Positions 1 through 9,900 of a stretch of DNA of 64,000 nucleotides are shown in pieces. Numbering within the stretch: the first letter of the stretch is position 1; each line of letters begins with the position of its first letter. The stretch is taken from positions 295,682 to 359,681 of the forward strand of contig NZ_LFJC01000003.1 of assembly GCF_002776695.1 (NCBI RefSeq). Reading direction: 5' to 3'. The position numbers and the translations under genes were made by a program. This DNA comes from Bradyrhizobium nitroreducens. GTDB lineage: Bacteria > Pseudomonadota > Alphaproteobacteria > Rhizobiales > Xanthobacteraceae. The notes beneath the pieces were generated by a model. It was not told the DNA's origin. It saw only the letters and a list, made by a program, of their open reading frames with translations, and ran no database searches.

Positions 1-42
1 AAGGATGGCGGCTATCGCCCGCGCAATCCCTCGCTGAACTGA
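1..42 (+). CDS. C-terminal tail of an upstream gene (partial)
   Basis: The first 42 bases read as an open frame ending in TGA, giving a 13-residue tail that ends RNPSLN. A terminator hairpin follows 30 bases later, which supports a real gene end. The protein begins outside the window and I do not recognise it from this tail. Confidence 0.5.
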   Translation, partial: KDGGYRPRNPSLN

Positions 43-67
43 CATTCGTCGCCGGCAAACGGCCAGC

Positions 68-97
68 AAAAAAGGCGCTCAAATCGAGCGCCTTTTT
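68..97. terminator. Bidirectional intrinsic terminator
   Basis: A 7-bp perfect stem (GGCGCTC / GAGCGCC, 74-80 and 86-92) has a 5-base loop and is flanked by six A on the left and five T on the right. It lies between two converging genes, so it can end both the upstream plus-strand gene and the ialB-like gene on the minus strand. Confidence 0.85.
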
Positions 98-119
98 CAT
101 GTCCGGAGCCTGGCTCCGA

Positions 120-938
120 TTACTTCTGACCTGCTGGAGCGGCGCCCGGGGCACCACCGCCCTGCTCGAGCTTCTTGCGCTGCTCGTCGGCCTTCTTCTG
201 GAGCTCCTCCTGGAGCTTCTTCTGGTTTTCCTCGAACACCTTCGGATCGGTCGGCGGACCGTCATAGGCCTTCTGGAATTCGCCGGCGAGCGGCAGCGGC
301 AGGGTCAGCGGCGCACCGTTGGCGTTGATCGCCTGGACAACGAGATTCTGGCCCTTCTTCATGCTGTTGATGAGCTCGGGCGTCGCCTCGTAGTCCGACA
401 TGCAGCCGTTCTGGAAGCAGATCACATAGGGCTGCTGGAGCGGCGCGTTGCTGTCCACGATGATGCGGGTGCCGTGCACGAGCTGCATGCCGAGCGGCAG
501 CGTCACGCGCAGGATCTTCTTCGGTTCGCCTTCCGGCTCGATGATGACGGCGGCGATGACCGGCTGGCCCGATTCGATGCGGCCGTCCTTGCCGGTGAAG
601 CAGACCTGCTTGGCGTTGGCGTCCTGGCCCTTGAGGCAGAACTTGGTCCAGGGGGCGTAGATCAGCTGGATCTGCTGATCGGCCGGCTGGGCCGCGCCCT
701 GCTGCGCCGGAGCGCCTGCGGCGGGAGCTTGCTGAGCAGGAGCCTGAGCGGCCGGCGCCGGAGCCTTGGGGGCGGCCTTGGGAGCCGCTTTCGGGGCCGG
801 AGCCGCCTTGGGCGCGCCGGGGGCCGGTGCCGGAGTTTGGGCCTCGGCGGCAAACGGGACGGCCAACGCCGTCGCCGTCAACAAGGCGAGAAGTCGCCCG
901 CGCGGCCGGACGGACGCGGCCAAGTAACGGAAATTCAT
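120..938 (-). CDS. Invasion-associated locus B (IalB) family protein
   Basis: 272-residue exported protein. Residues 1-33 form a signal peptide ending AEA-QT. Residues 34-87 are an Ala/Pro/Lys low-complexity linker, probably a periplasmic tether. Residues about 88-230 are the IalB domain, with the characteristic APWTKFC start, paired cysteines (FCLKG, VCFTG, ICFQNGC) and a beta-rich pattern. The C-terminal 40 residues are a charged Glu/Lys/Gln helix followed by a Gly/Ala/Pro tail. IalB was named for erythrocyte invasion in Bartonella; in free-living Rhizobiales its role is unknown and this is probably an envelope protein. It stands alone on its strand and ends at the shared terminator. Confidence 0.85.
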   Translation of the reverse strand: MNFRYLAASVRPRGRLLALLTATALAVPFAAEAQTPAPAPGAPKAAPAPKAAPKAAPKAPAPAAQAPAQQAPAAGAPAQQGAAQPADQQIQLIYAPWTKFCLKGQDANAKQVCFTGKDGRIESGQPVIAAVIIEPEGEPKKILRVTLPLGMQLVHGTRIIVDSNAPLQQPYVICFQNGCMSDYEATPELINSMKKGQNLVVQAINANGAPLTLPLPLAGEFQKAYDGPPTDPKVFEENQKKLQEELQKKADEQRKKLEQGGGAPGAAPAGQK

Positions 939-1199
939 TGCGGAAAACCCTTTCTGAACGGGAAGTGCCCGAACCGCTCCGAAGCGCCGAACCTGGCCGC
1001 CTTGGGCGCGGCTCTCTCCCCGTCAATTGAGGCGGATAAGTGACGGGCTCGACGCTCTTGCGCGATTGGGTGCCTTCTTAACGTGGCCGACGAAAAGATC
1101 AATGCCGACAAGCGCCTTTGGCCCCGTCCGCAGCTGAGCCCGGTGAAATTCCCTGTGATAGGATTCGAGGCGAGCCGGTCCTCGAATCAACGTGTGCTG

Positions 1200-3065
1200 A
1201 TGTTCATGTTCCAACGCCGCTTCGAGGGCCCCGGTGTCCGCGTTCGCGTCTCGGCCCTGCTGGCCTCGGCCCTTGTCCTGGCTTTCGGCGGCGGAGTGTC
1301 GATGGAGACCGCGCGGGCCGGGGAAGCCCATGCCATCGCCATGCACGGCAAGCCGGCGATGCCGGCCGATTTCACCCATATGTCCTACGCCAACCCCGAT
1401 GCCCCCAAGGGCGGCCGCCTGACCTGGGGTGTTCTCGGCACCTTCGACAGCCTCAATCCCTTCATCGTCAAGGGACTGGCCGTGCAGCAGATGCGGGGCT
1501 ACGTGGTCGAGAGCCTGCTCGCGCGCGGCAACGACGAGCCGTTCACGCTCTATGGCCTGCTCGCCAGGAGCGTCGAAACCGACGACGAGCGGAGCTTCGT
1601 CACGTTCCGCCTCGATCCGCGCGCCCGTTTTTCCGACGGCAAGCCGGTCACGGCCGAAGACGTGCTGTTCTCCTGGCAGCTGCTGCGCGATCACGGCCGG
1701 CCGAACCACCGGCAGTACTACGCCAAGGTCGCCAAGGCCGAGGCTCCCGATCCCCTCACCGTCCGGTTCGATCTCGCCGGCGCCAATGATCGCGAACTGC
1801 CGCTGATCCTCGGCCTGATGCCGATCCTGCCAGAGCATGCCGTCGACGTCGCGACTTTCGAGGAGACGACGCTGACGAGCCCGGTCGGCTCCGGTCCCTA
1901 CCGCGTCACGGCCGTGAAGCCCGGGGCCAGCGTGACGCTGACCCGCAATCCCGACTATTGGGGCCGCGATCTGCCCATCAACCGCGGGCTCTACAATTTC
2001 GACGAGGTCAGGCTCGACTATTTTCGCGAGGCCAACGGCCAGTTCGAGGCCTTCAAGCGTGGCCTCTACGATTTCCGCGTCGAGCACGAGCCGCTGCGCT
2101 GGCATGACGGCTACGATTTTCCAGCCGCCAGAAGCGGCGAGGTGATCCGCGACACCGTCAAGCCGGGCATGCCGCAGCCATCCGAATTCCTGGTGTTCAA
2201 CACGCGCCGTCCGATCTTCTCCGACATCCGCGTGCGCCAGGCGCTGACGCTGCTGTTCGATTTCGAGCTGGTCAACCGCAGCTACTTTTTCGGGCTCTAT
2301 TCGCGCGTCGCCGGTTATTTCGCCGGCTCCGACCTGTCGGCCTATGGCCAGCCAGCGGACGCGCGCGAGCGTGAACTCCTGAAGCCGTTCGCCGATCGAA
2401 TTCCGGCAGACGTCATGGACGGCAGTTACCGCCTTCCCGTGACCGATGGATCGGGACGCGATCGCACCACGCTTCGCGCGGCGCTGAAACTGCTGTCCGA
2501 GGCCGGCTACGATCTCGACGGCACCGTGCTGCGCAACCGCGCGACCAAGGCGCCCTTCACGTTCGAGATCATGGTCACGACCCGCGACCAGGAGCGCATT
2601 GCGCTCGCGTTCCAGCGCGACCTCAAACGCGCCGGCATCGAGCCGAGCGTGCGATCGGTCGATCCCGTGCAGTTCGACCAGCGCCGGCTCGCATTCGAAT
2701 TCGACATGATCCAGAACCGCTGGGACCAGTCGCTGTCGCCGGGCAACGAGCAATATTTCTATTGGGGCAGCGCTGCCGCGGACAATCCGGGAACCCGCAA
2801 CTACATGGGCGCCAGGGATCCGGCGGTCGATGCCATGATCGCCGCCCTGCTTGAGGCCCGTGAACATACGGAATTCGTCTCGTCGGTGCGGGCGCTCGAC
2901 CGCGCCTTGATCGCGGGCTTCTACACAATCCCCCTGTTTAACGTATCGGAGCAATGGATCGCGCGCTGGAATCGGATAGAACGGCCCAGGACCACCTCGC
3001 TCTCGGGCTATTTGCCGGAGACATGGTGGTCGAAGGGGCAGCCTCCAGCGATTCCAGCGAAGTGA
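1200..3065 (+). CDS. ABC transporter substrate-binding protein, family 5 (YejA-like)
   Basis: About 621 residues. It belongs to the extracellular solute-binding family 5 (oligopeptide/nickel type), with the family hallmark SPVGSGPYRV near residue 240 and the DNPGTRNYMG segment typical of YejA relatives. I chose ATG 1200 (1206 is equally good) because it places a basic N-terminus and hydrophobic stretch (ALLASALVLAFGGG) as a signal peptide; an upstream GTG at 1083 would bury it. Substrates of this group are oligopeptides or peptide antibiotics; the exact ligand cannot be read from sequence. No permease or ATPase genes are adjacent, so it must work with a transporter encoded elsewhere or have a non-transport role. 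The next gene starts 4 bases after its stop. Confidence 0.85.
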   Translation: MFMFQRRFEGPGVRVRVSALLASALVLAFGGGVSMETARAGEAHAIAMHGKPAMPADFTHMSYANPDAPKGGRLTWGVLGTFDSLNPFIVKGLAVQQMRGYVVESLLARGNDEPFTLYGLLARSVETDDERSFVTFRLDPRARFSDGKPVTAEDVLFSWQLLRDHGRPNHRQYYAKVAKAEAPDPLTVRFDLAGANDRELPLILGLMPILPEHAVDVATFEETTLTSPVGSGPYRVTAVKPGASVTLTRNPDYWGRDLPINRGLYNFDEVRLDYFREANGQFEAFKRGLYDFRVEHEPLRWHDGYDFPAARSGEVIRDTVKPGMPQPSEFLVFNTRRPIFSDIRVRQALTLLFDFELVNRSYFFGLYSRVAGYFAGSDLSAYGQPADARERELLKPFADRIPADVMDGSYRLPVTDGSGRDRTTLRAALKLLSEAGYDLDGTVLRNRATKAPFTFEIMVTTRDQERIALAFQRDLKRAGIEPSVRSVDPVQFDQRRLAFEFDMIQNRWDQSLSPGNEQYFYWGSAAADNPGTRNYMGARDPAVDAMIAALLEAREHTEFVSSVRALDRALIAGFYTIPLFNVSEQWIARWNRIERPRTTSLSGYLPETWWSKGQPPAIPAK

Positions 3066-3069
3066 CGCC

Positions 3070-4572
3070 GTGAACCAGCCAGCCGTATCGCCGACGCTCG
3101 ACACGCTGTTTCAGCGCACGCTGATGCGGCAGCCGCACGCGCCTGCCCTGCTCGATCCCCTCAACAAGGCCCGCGTGACCGGGCATCAGCCGCGACGGAT
3201 GAGCTATGCCGAGGCTGACACGGCCATCGAGGCCCTGTCGGCCTATTTCGTCGAAGCGGGCCTGCCGGCCAATTCCGTCATCGCGATCCAGTTGCCTGCT
3301 ACGGTCGAGTTCGTGCTCACCGTGCTCGCCGCCCATCGCGCAGGCCTCGTCGTCGCGGTGCTGCCGCTGCTGTGGCGGCATGCGGAACTGACCGCCGCGC
3401 TCAACCGCACCGCGGCGCGCGCCATCGTCACCATGAGCACGGTCGATGGCGTCAGCTATGCCGACCTCGCGATGCACGCGGCCGCCGAAGCGTTCTCGAT
3501 CCGTCATGTCTGCGGCTTCGGCACCGATCTGCCCGAAGGCATGGCTTCGCTCGACGAGGTGCTGGCCCGCCCGCCCGGCCTGACGCGTGCGGTGATCCAG
3601 GACGGCCGCAAGGCGGCGATGATCTCCTTCGATGTCACGGCGGAAGGTTTTCGCCCGGTGCCGCGGCCGCACTTCAGCCTGATCGCCGGTGGTCTTGCGA
3701 TGTCGCTGGAAGCCGACATCAGGCAGGGCGCGACCTTGATGGCGGCGCTCGCGCCGATGTCGTTCGCCGGCCTCGCCTCCTCGCTCGCGGTGTGGCTGCT
3801 TTCGGGCGGCGCGCTGGCGCTGCATCATCCCTTCGAGAACGACGTGCTGGAGCAGCAGATCAACGAGCACGAATGCGAGGTGCTGATCGCGCCCGCGCAG
3901 CTCGCCCTGCGCCTCGGCGATTCGGACCTCGCGGCGCGGATGCCGTCCTTGCGCAACGTCATCGGCCTTTGGCGCGCGCCGGAGCAGGTGGCGGCAAGCG
4001 ATGCCTGGATCGCCCCGCACGCGCCATTGACCGACGTCTATCTGTTCGGCGAGGCCGGCCTGTTCGGCGCCCGCCGCGGCGAGGACGGCATGCCGGTGCC
4101 GGTGATGCCGGGGCCGCACGGCGCCCCGCGCGAGCAATCCGGCTCCTCCATCGCCGGTGAGATCCTGCTGACGCCGAAAGGCACGCTCGGTCTGCGCGGC
4201 GCGATGGTGCCGATCGCGGCCTACGCCCCGCCGCAGCCGGTCGGCGACACGCTGATCGCACAGCCGCCACGCGACTATGTCGACACCGGCTACGCCGCAC
4301 GGCTCGACCGTCCGAGCGGGGCGATCTGCATCACCGCACCGCCCTCCGGCATCATGGCCGTCGGCGGCTATCGCTTCCTCTCCAACGATCTCCAGGAATG
4401 GGCCCGCCGGCTCGGTCAGGGCGCCCTCCTCACCGCGCTGCCCGATCGGCTGTCCGGCCACAGGCTGGCCGGGCGGGCCCAGGACAATGCCCGGGCCCGC
4501 GAGGCGCTCAGCGAACTCGGGCTTAACCCCCTGATGGTCGAGGCTTTTCGCGACCGCTCCGGCCCCACCTAG
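3070..4572 (+). CDS. Adenylate-forming (ANL) superfamily homologue, probably catalytically dead
   Basis: 500 residues, GTG start 4 bases after the binding-protein stop, so probably translationally coupled to it. The N-terminal half has the fold signature of acyl-CoA synthetases (SYAEADTAIEALSAYF, VIAIQLPATVEFVLTVLAAHRAG). The catalytic motifs are gone: the P-loop that should read like SSGTTGxPK is ISFDVTAEGFRPVPR, the YGxTE motif is LFGEAGLF, the ribose-binding TGD is DTGYAARLD, and the C-terminal catalytic lysine motif (PxxxxGK) is not visible. I infer a pseudoenzyme, perhaps a ligand sensor or partner for the neighbouring binding protein. Automatic annotation as acyl-CoA synthetase would be misleading. 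Confidence 0.75.
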   Translation: MNQPAVSPTLDTLFQRTLMRQPHAPALLDPLNKARVTGHQPRRMSYAEADTAIEALSAYFVEAGLPANSVIAIQLPATVEFVLTVLAAHRAGLVVAVLPLLWRHAELTAALNRTAARAIVTMSTVDGVSYADLAMHAAAEAFSIRHVCGFGTDLPEGMASLDEVLARPPGLTRAVIQDGRKAAMISFDVTAEGFRPVPRPHFSLIAGGLAMSLEADIRQGATLMAALAPMSFAGLASSLAVWLLSGGALALHHPFENDVLEQQINEHECEVLIAPAQLALRLGDSDLAARMPSLRNVIGLWRAPEQVAASDAWIAPHAPLTDVYLFGEAGLFGARRGEDGMPVPVMPGPHGAPREQSGSSIAGEILLTPKGTLGLRGAMVPIAAYAPPQPVGDTLIAQPPRDYVDTGYAARLDRPSGAICITAPPSGIMAVGGYRFLSNDLQEWARRLGQGALLTALPDRLSGHRLAGRAQDNARAREALSELGLNPLMVEAFRDRSGPT

Positions 4573-4592
4573 ACGCAGTTTCGCCACCTCCG

Positions 4593-4621
4593 TTGACGCT
4601 GCATTAAGGCGGCCAAACTAG
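4593..4621 (+). promoter_or_regulatory. Possible sigma-70-type promoter
   Basis: TTGACG at 4593-4598 is followed 17 bases later by AACTAG. The -35 is good and the -10 is weak. It lies in the 86-base gap before the degenerate GGDEF gene and could make that gene partly independent of the two upstream genes. Confidence 0.3.
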
Positions 4622-4658
4622 ATTGCGCGGCATCTGTCGCGTGATCAGAGTTTGTCGA

Positions 4659-5882
4659 ATGTCCCAGGCGGGCCCGATCCTGTTTGTGTCCAATGCCGAA
4701 CGGCCGCCCTTCATTGCGGCGCTGGACGAGGCTCGGCTGTTTCCCGTCGTCGACACCGAATGGGCCAGCGCAGCGCGCGCGGTCGAGCAGGTCCAGCCGG
4801 CCGTGGTTCTCGCCCAGATGTCCGGCGGACACGAGCCGCATATCGCGCCGCTCGCAAGGAAGATCGCCGACCAGTCGCCTTACCTGCCCTTCGTGACCGT
4901 GGATCCGGCGAGCACGCTGCCCCACAACGCCCTGCCGTTCTCCTCGCGCGGTGGCAATCCCGACCGGCTGATCGCACGGCTTCGCGCCGCCCTGCGCGTG
5001 CGTACCCTCCATGCCACGGTGCTGCGCCGGCTGCCTGAAGTGAAGGTCGCGTTGCCCCAAGGCGATCCCACACGCGATGCCACCGTGCTGCTGATCGGCC
5101 GCGGCGCGGCCTATCCCGCACTCTCCGTCGCACTGGGTGAACGTGTCGGCGTGGTCGGCGCACTTTCGATCGAGGCCGCCGCAAAACATCTCAACACCCG
5201 TGACCTCGACGGCGTCGTGCTCGCCGAAGGTTTTACCGCGCGCGTCACCGACGCCTTCCTCACGGTGCTCGCCGAGGACACCCGCTTCCGCAGCCTGCCG
5301 GTCGTCGTTACCGCGCACCAGCTGACGCAGAGTTACGACCTGCCCAATCTCGAGCTGATCCCGGGAGAGCCGGCCAAGGTCGCGGCCAATGCGCTGCCCC
5401 TGATCCGCCAGCACGCCATGGAAGCCCAGTTGAGCCGCACGCTGCGCTCGATCGATGCCGGCGGCTGGCTCGATCCGCGCAGCGGCCTTCTGACGGTCGA
5501 AGCTTTCGCCCGCGATTTTGCCAAGGCGGTCGAGCAGGCCCTCGCCCGCGGCGGCGGTCTGTCGGTCGCGCGCTTCGCCTTCGACCCCGGCAATTCCCGC
5601 GCCCAGCTCGATGCCGCGCGCATCCTCAGCCGCCTGATGCGGCAGATGGATTTCGGCGCGGCGCAGAAGGACGGTTCGGTCATCGTCGTGTTCGCGGAAA
5701 CCGACTTCCGCACCGCGCACATGATCGCGCGGCGCTTATCGGCCGTGATGCGCCACACCTCGAACGGCAAGCACGAGATGCGCAGCGAACCCGTTGTCAG
5801 CGTGGACTCGCTGTCGCCGTCGGATACGGCAAGGTCGCTGCTGGCCCGGCTGTCGGCGGACGGGACGCGGGCGGCGTCGTAG
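4659..5882 (+). CDS. Degenerate PleD-like protein (REC-like, REC-like, vestigial GGDEF)
   Basis: 407 residues from ATG 4659 (MSQAGPILF). Residues about 5-110 and 135-245 have the alternating beta/alpha pattern of receiver domains (GPILFVSN..., ATVLLIGRG...). Residues about 260-390 align with a GGDEF domain: DPRSGLLTVEAFARDF matches the DxLTGLxNRRAF entry, but the catalytic GGDEF loop is replaced by KDGSV in MDFGAAQKDGSVIVVFAETD. It therefore should not make cyclic di-GMP. The layout resembles PleD, where paired receivers precede the cyclase. A regulatory or scaffold role is inferred. Its position behind two genes, one a pseudoenzyme, makes the cluster unusual. Confidence 0.7.
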   Translation: MSQAGPILFVSNAERPPFIAALDEARLFPVVDTEWASAARAVEQVQPAVVLAQMSGGHEPHIAPLARKIADQSPYLPFVTVDPASTLPHNALPFSSRGGNPDRLIARLRAALRVRTLHATVLRRLPEVKVALPQGDPTRDATVLLIGRGAAYPALSVALGERVGVVGALSIEAAAKHLNTRDLDGVVLAEGFTARVTDAFLTVLAEDTRFRSLPVVVTAHQLTQSYDLPNLELIPGEPAKVAANALPLIRQHAMEAQLSRTLRSIDAGGWLDPRSGLLTVEAFARDFAKAVEQALARGGGLSVARFAFDPGNSRAQLDAARILSRLMRQMDFGAAQKDGSVIVVFAETDFRTAHMIARRLSAVMRHTSNGKHEMRSEPVVSVDSLSPSDTARSLLARLSADGTRAAS

Positions 5883-5909
5883 CAACCGCAGCCGTCGCGC
5901 CTCAACCGC

Positions 5910-6146
5910 TCAGACCATCATGAGCTTGATCTGGCCATCCTCGACAATCCCCATCGCGAGAGCGTCGCGCGCCATCTTCTCGACGGCCGGCCAGTTCGTC
6001 AGAAGGTATCTCTGCGCCTGCACCTTGGTCGGGAAATTTGTTTGAAGAATACAGCGCTGCCGCGTGTTCCCGTTCGCGATCTGGAAGGACACCGCCTGAG
6101 GGCCCTCCCGAAGCTCTTGCTCGGTGGGCTGGGGAAGTTTGCGCAT
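5910..6146 (-). CDS. Small conserved hypothetical protein
   Basis: 78 residues, no signal peptide or membrane segment. It starts MRKLPQPTEQELREGPQAVS and contains one Cys. The centre (ILQTNFPTKVQAQRYLLTNW) predicts as helical. Codon use matches the neighbours and it sits just downstream of another small minus-strand gene, so I take it as real. No function is recognised. Confidence 0.6.
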   Translation of the reverse strand: MRKLPQPTEQELREGPQAVSFQIANGNTRQRCILQTNFPTKVQAQRYLLTNWPAVEKMARDALAMGIVEDGQIKLMMV

Positions 6147-6164
6147 GCTGCTCTTTCTCGCGGC

Positions 6165-6356
6165 TCAGCGAACCGGTAAGGCGACCCCGGACGCTGGATC
6201 GGCGCGAGCCGTCCCGGCCGCGATCTTCCTGGCTTTCGATCTTCGCTCTGACTCGGACCTCGGTTGCGTATTGCAGACCGCTTCTGTCAGCATCAGGCGG
6301 AGCTCTGCCTTGGTCTTGGGTGCTTGCCGCGTGGTCGACTTCTGCCAATTGGTCAT
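6165..6356 (-). CDS. Small basic hypothetical protein
   Basis: 63 residues from ATG at 6356, beginning MTNWQKSTTRQAPKTKAELR. It is rich in Lys, Arg, Thr and Ala, which suggests a nucleic-acid- or membrane-surface-binding peptide, but no domain is recognisable. A longer frame upstream exists, but it is less plausible because it runs into the csp terminator. The next gene on the same strand starts 18 bases downstream. Confidence 0.55.
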   Translation of the reverse strand: MTNWQKSTTRQAPKTKAELRLMLTEAVCNTQPRSESERRSKARKIAAGTARADPASGVALPVR

Positions 6357-6424
6357 GAAATCTATATGGGTATCTTCGCGCGAAATGCCACTGTTGGCAT
6401 TCGCGATCAGGCGGTCACAGGTGC

Positions 6425-6455
6425 AAAAAACCCGCGGCCGGTGAACGGTCGCGGG
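6425..6455 (-). terminator. Intrinsic terminator of cspA
   Basis: A 10-bp stem (CCCGCGGCCG at 6431-6440 with CGGTCGCGGG at 6446-6455, one G-T pair) with a 5-base loop. On the minus strand it is followed by six T (6430-6425). It lies 65 bases beyond the cspA stop. Confidence 0.85.
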
Positions 6456-6520
6456 CCAAGAGATCCGAAGCTCTGCCAGTACATCCGTGGTCAAAGCAAC
6501 GTCATGTCGATTGCGACAGC

Positions 6521-6730
6521 CTATGCGGCGCGCAGATCTTCAGCAGCAGACTTGCCGGTCCGGCGGTCTGCAACGATTTCGAATGAAACCTTCTGCCCTT
6601 CGTTCAGAGTATTCATGCCGGCGCGTTCAACGGCGCTGATGTGAACGAACACATCCTGGCTGCCCTGGTCGGGCTGAATGAATCCGAAACCTTTTTGGCT
6701 GTTAAACCACTTCACAGTTCCCGTCGTCAT
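6521..6730 (-). CDS. cspA: Cold-shock protein CspA family
   Basis: 69 residues, a single cold-shock domain. Both RNA-binding motifs are present: KGFGFIQ (RNP1) and DVFVHIS (RNP2). Length is normal for the family. These proteins bind single-stranded RNA or DNA and act as RNA chaperones or antiterminators in the cytoplasm. The ATG is preceded by AAGGA. The 5' leader (6731 to about 6870) contains a hairpin CGCGCT/AGCGCG at 6767-6782, as expected for a structured cold-shock leader. Whether expression is cold-induced cannot be read here. Confidence 0.95.
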   Translation of the reverse strand: MTTGTVKWFNSQKGFGFIQPDQGSQDVFVHISAVERAGMNTLNEGQKVSFEIVADRRTGKSAAEDLRAA

Positions 6731-6976
6731 GGGGGTCGTCCTTTAAGATAGATAAGCGTTTGACCGCGCTGAAAAGCGCGTTCGGTGTCGTCGAGATCTG
6801 GAGGGAGGGTCGTCAGTCAGGCGCGCTTGTGAGCGGCGAGGCCAAGTCGTTCGGCCGAAACTCGATAAAATGAATATGGCTCCTGCTCAATCATTTCGCA
6901 AGTGGCCATATGTCATTATTTTCGAATCCAGAGGCGACGCAACGATTCAAGCTGCATCGCCTCTGCAAGATGGCGC

Positions 6977-9900
6977 TCACGCCGCCCTCTTGCTCTCCGC
7001 GAGCTGCGCCAGCTGGCGCATGATCTCCGTCGTGCCGGCGAGCCGCTCTTCCGGCGTCTCCCAATCCTGCAGAAACACCACCTTCATGTCGGGGCGTACC
7101 TTGGCGGCCTGGCCGTAGCTGCGGATGAAGGTGACCAGGCGATCGGGATAGGCGAAGGAATTGTCGCGGAAGACGATGACGGCGCCCTTGGGGCCTGCGT
7201 CGATCTTCTCGACATTGGCCCGGCGGCAGAACGCCTTGATGGCGGCGACCTTGAACAGGTAGCGCACCTCGTCCGGCAGCACGCCGAAGCGGTCGCGCAT
7301 CTCGGCGCCGAAGTTTTCGATCTCCTCCTCGGTGTCGAGATCGGCGAGGCGCCGGTACAGCGACAGCCGGACCGAGAGGTCGCCGACGTAATCCTCCGGA
7401 ATGAGCACAGGCATGCCGATCGTGATCGACGGCGACCAGCGGTCGGCGGCGGGCTCGGAGACGCCGGCCTTGAGGTTGACGATCGCCTCCTCCAGCATCG
7501 ATTGGTACAGCTCGAAGCCGACCTCCTTGATGTGGCCCGACTGCTCCTCGCCGAGCAGATTGCCGGCGCCGCGGATGTCGAGGTCGTGCGAGGCGAGCTG
7601 GAAGCCTGCCCCCAGCGTCTCCAGCGATTGCAGCACGGTGAGCCGGCGCTCGGCCTGCGCGGTGATCTTCTGCTGCGCCGGCAGCGTGAACAGCGCATAG
7701 GCGCGCAGCTTGGAGCGGCCGACGCGGCCACGGAGCTGGTAGAGCTGGGCGAGGCCGAACATGTCGGCGCGGTGCACGATCAGCGTGTTGGCGTTGGGAA
7801 TGTCGAGGCCGGATTCGACGATCGTGGTCGACAAGAGGATGTCGAACTTGCCGTCGTAGAACGCGGTCATGATGTCCTCGATCACGGCCGGCGGCATCTG
7901 CCCGTGCGCGACGGCGACCTTCATCTCCGGCACGTTCTTGTCGAGGAAGTCCTTGACCTCGGCGAGGTCGTCGATGCGCGGCACCACGTAGAACGCCTGC
8001 CCGCCGCGATAGCGCTCGCGCAAGAGCGCCTCGCGGATCATCAAGGGATCGTGCGGGGCGACGAAGGTGCGGACCGCGAGGCGGTCGACCGGCGGCGATG
8101 CGATGATCGAGAGCTCGCGGACGCCGGTCAGCGCCAGCTGCAGCGTACGCGGGATCGGGGTCGCCGACAGCGTCAGCACATGCACCTCGGAACGAAGCGC
8201 CTTCAGCCGCTCCTTGTGGGTGACGCCGAAGTGCTGCTCCTCGTCGACGATGACGAGGCCGAGATCGCGGAATTTGATCGCCTTGCCCAGCAGTGCATGG
8301 GTGCCGACGACGATGTCGACCGAACCGTCGGCGATGCCCTTCTTGACCAGGTTGAGCTCCTTGGCCGCGATCAGGCGCGAGGCCTGCGCCACGTTCACCG
8401 GAAAGCCCTTGAATCGTTCGGTGAAGGTTCTTGCGTGCTGGCGCGCCAGCAGGGTGGTCGGCACCACAACCGCAACCTGCTTGCCTTCGAGCGCCACGGC
8501 AAACGCGGCGCGCAAAGCCACCTCGGTCTTGCCAAAACCGACGTCGCCGCAGATCAGCCGGTCCATGGGGCGGCCGAGTTCGAGGTCTTTCAGCGTGGAT
8601 TCGATGGCCCCGAGCTGGTCCTCGGTCTCGTCATAGGGGAAGCGTGCACAGAACTCGTCGTAGAGGCCGGGCTGCACCAGGAGCTTGGGCGCCTCGTGCA
8701 GATGGCGCGCAGCGGCGATCTTGATCAACTCGCCCGCGATCTCGCGGATGCGGTTCTTGAGTTTCGCCTTGCGGGTCTGCCAGCCGGAGCCGCCCAGACG
8801 ATCCAGCTCGACCGTGGTCTGGTCGGAGCCATAGCGCGACAGCAGTTCGATATTCTCGACCGGCAGGAACAGTTTTGCGTCGGCGGCATAATGCAGCTCG
8901 AGGCAGTCATGCGGCGCGCCGGCGACGTCGAGCGTCTGCAGGCCGACAAAGCGCCCGATGCCGTGATCGGCGTGGACGACGATGTCGCCCGCGGTGAGGC
9001 TCGTGATCTCCGAGATGAAATTGTCGAGCTTGCGGCTGGCCTTGCGCGTCCGCACCAGGCGGTCGCCGAGGATGTCCTGCTCGCTGATCAGCGCGATCTC
9101 GTCGGTCTCGAAACCGGCCTCCAGGCCGAGCACGGCGAGCATGGTCTCGTTGCGCGGCGTGGCCTGCACCGTCCGCCAGGCGTTGACGCTGGTGGTGTGG
9201 GCGAGCTTGTGGTCGCGCAGCATCGAGGTCATGCGGTCGCGCGAGCCTTCGCTCCAGAGCGCGATCACGACCTTCTTGCGCTGGGCCTGCAAGGCCATGA
9301 CGTGGGCGACGACAGACTCGAACACGTTGACGGTGCTGTCGTTGCGCTCCGGCGCGAAATCGCGGCCCTTGCGTGCGCCAGCGTCGACCACGCTCGTCCC
9401 GTCGGCCGGCACCGAGAACTGCGTCAGGCGTGCCAGCGGAATGTCGCCGAGGCGTTTGGTCCACTCCTCGTCGGTGAGATAAAGCCGGTCCGGCGGCAGT
9501 GGCTTGTAGATGGCACCGCCGCCGGGATGCTCCATCGCATCGCGGCGGGCCTCGTAATAGTCCTGGATCTGCTTGAAGCGCTCGCGCACGGCGTCCTCGG
9601 CCTGCGGCTCGATCGCGACGGCGGCTCCTTGCAGATAGTCGAACAGCGTGTCCATCCGGTCCTGGAACAGCGGCAGCCAGTGCTCCATGCCGGGATGGCG
9701 GCGGCCTTCGCTGACGGCCTCGTACAGCGCGTCGTCGCGCTCGGGCGCGCCGAACTCGGCGACATAGCCCATGCGGAAGCGGCGGATGGTGTCGGTGACG
9801 AGCTGAAATTCCGAGACCGGCACGAGGTCGAGCGAGCGCATGTCGAGCAGCGTGCGCTGTGTCTCGGCATCAAACGTGCGGATCGATTCCAGGCTGTCGC

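Noticed and set aside
1083..1199. GTG 1083 as start of the ABC binding protein
   Set aside because: It would add 39 residues before the signal peptide; ATG 1200 or 1206 gives a normal export signal.
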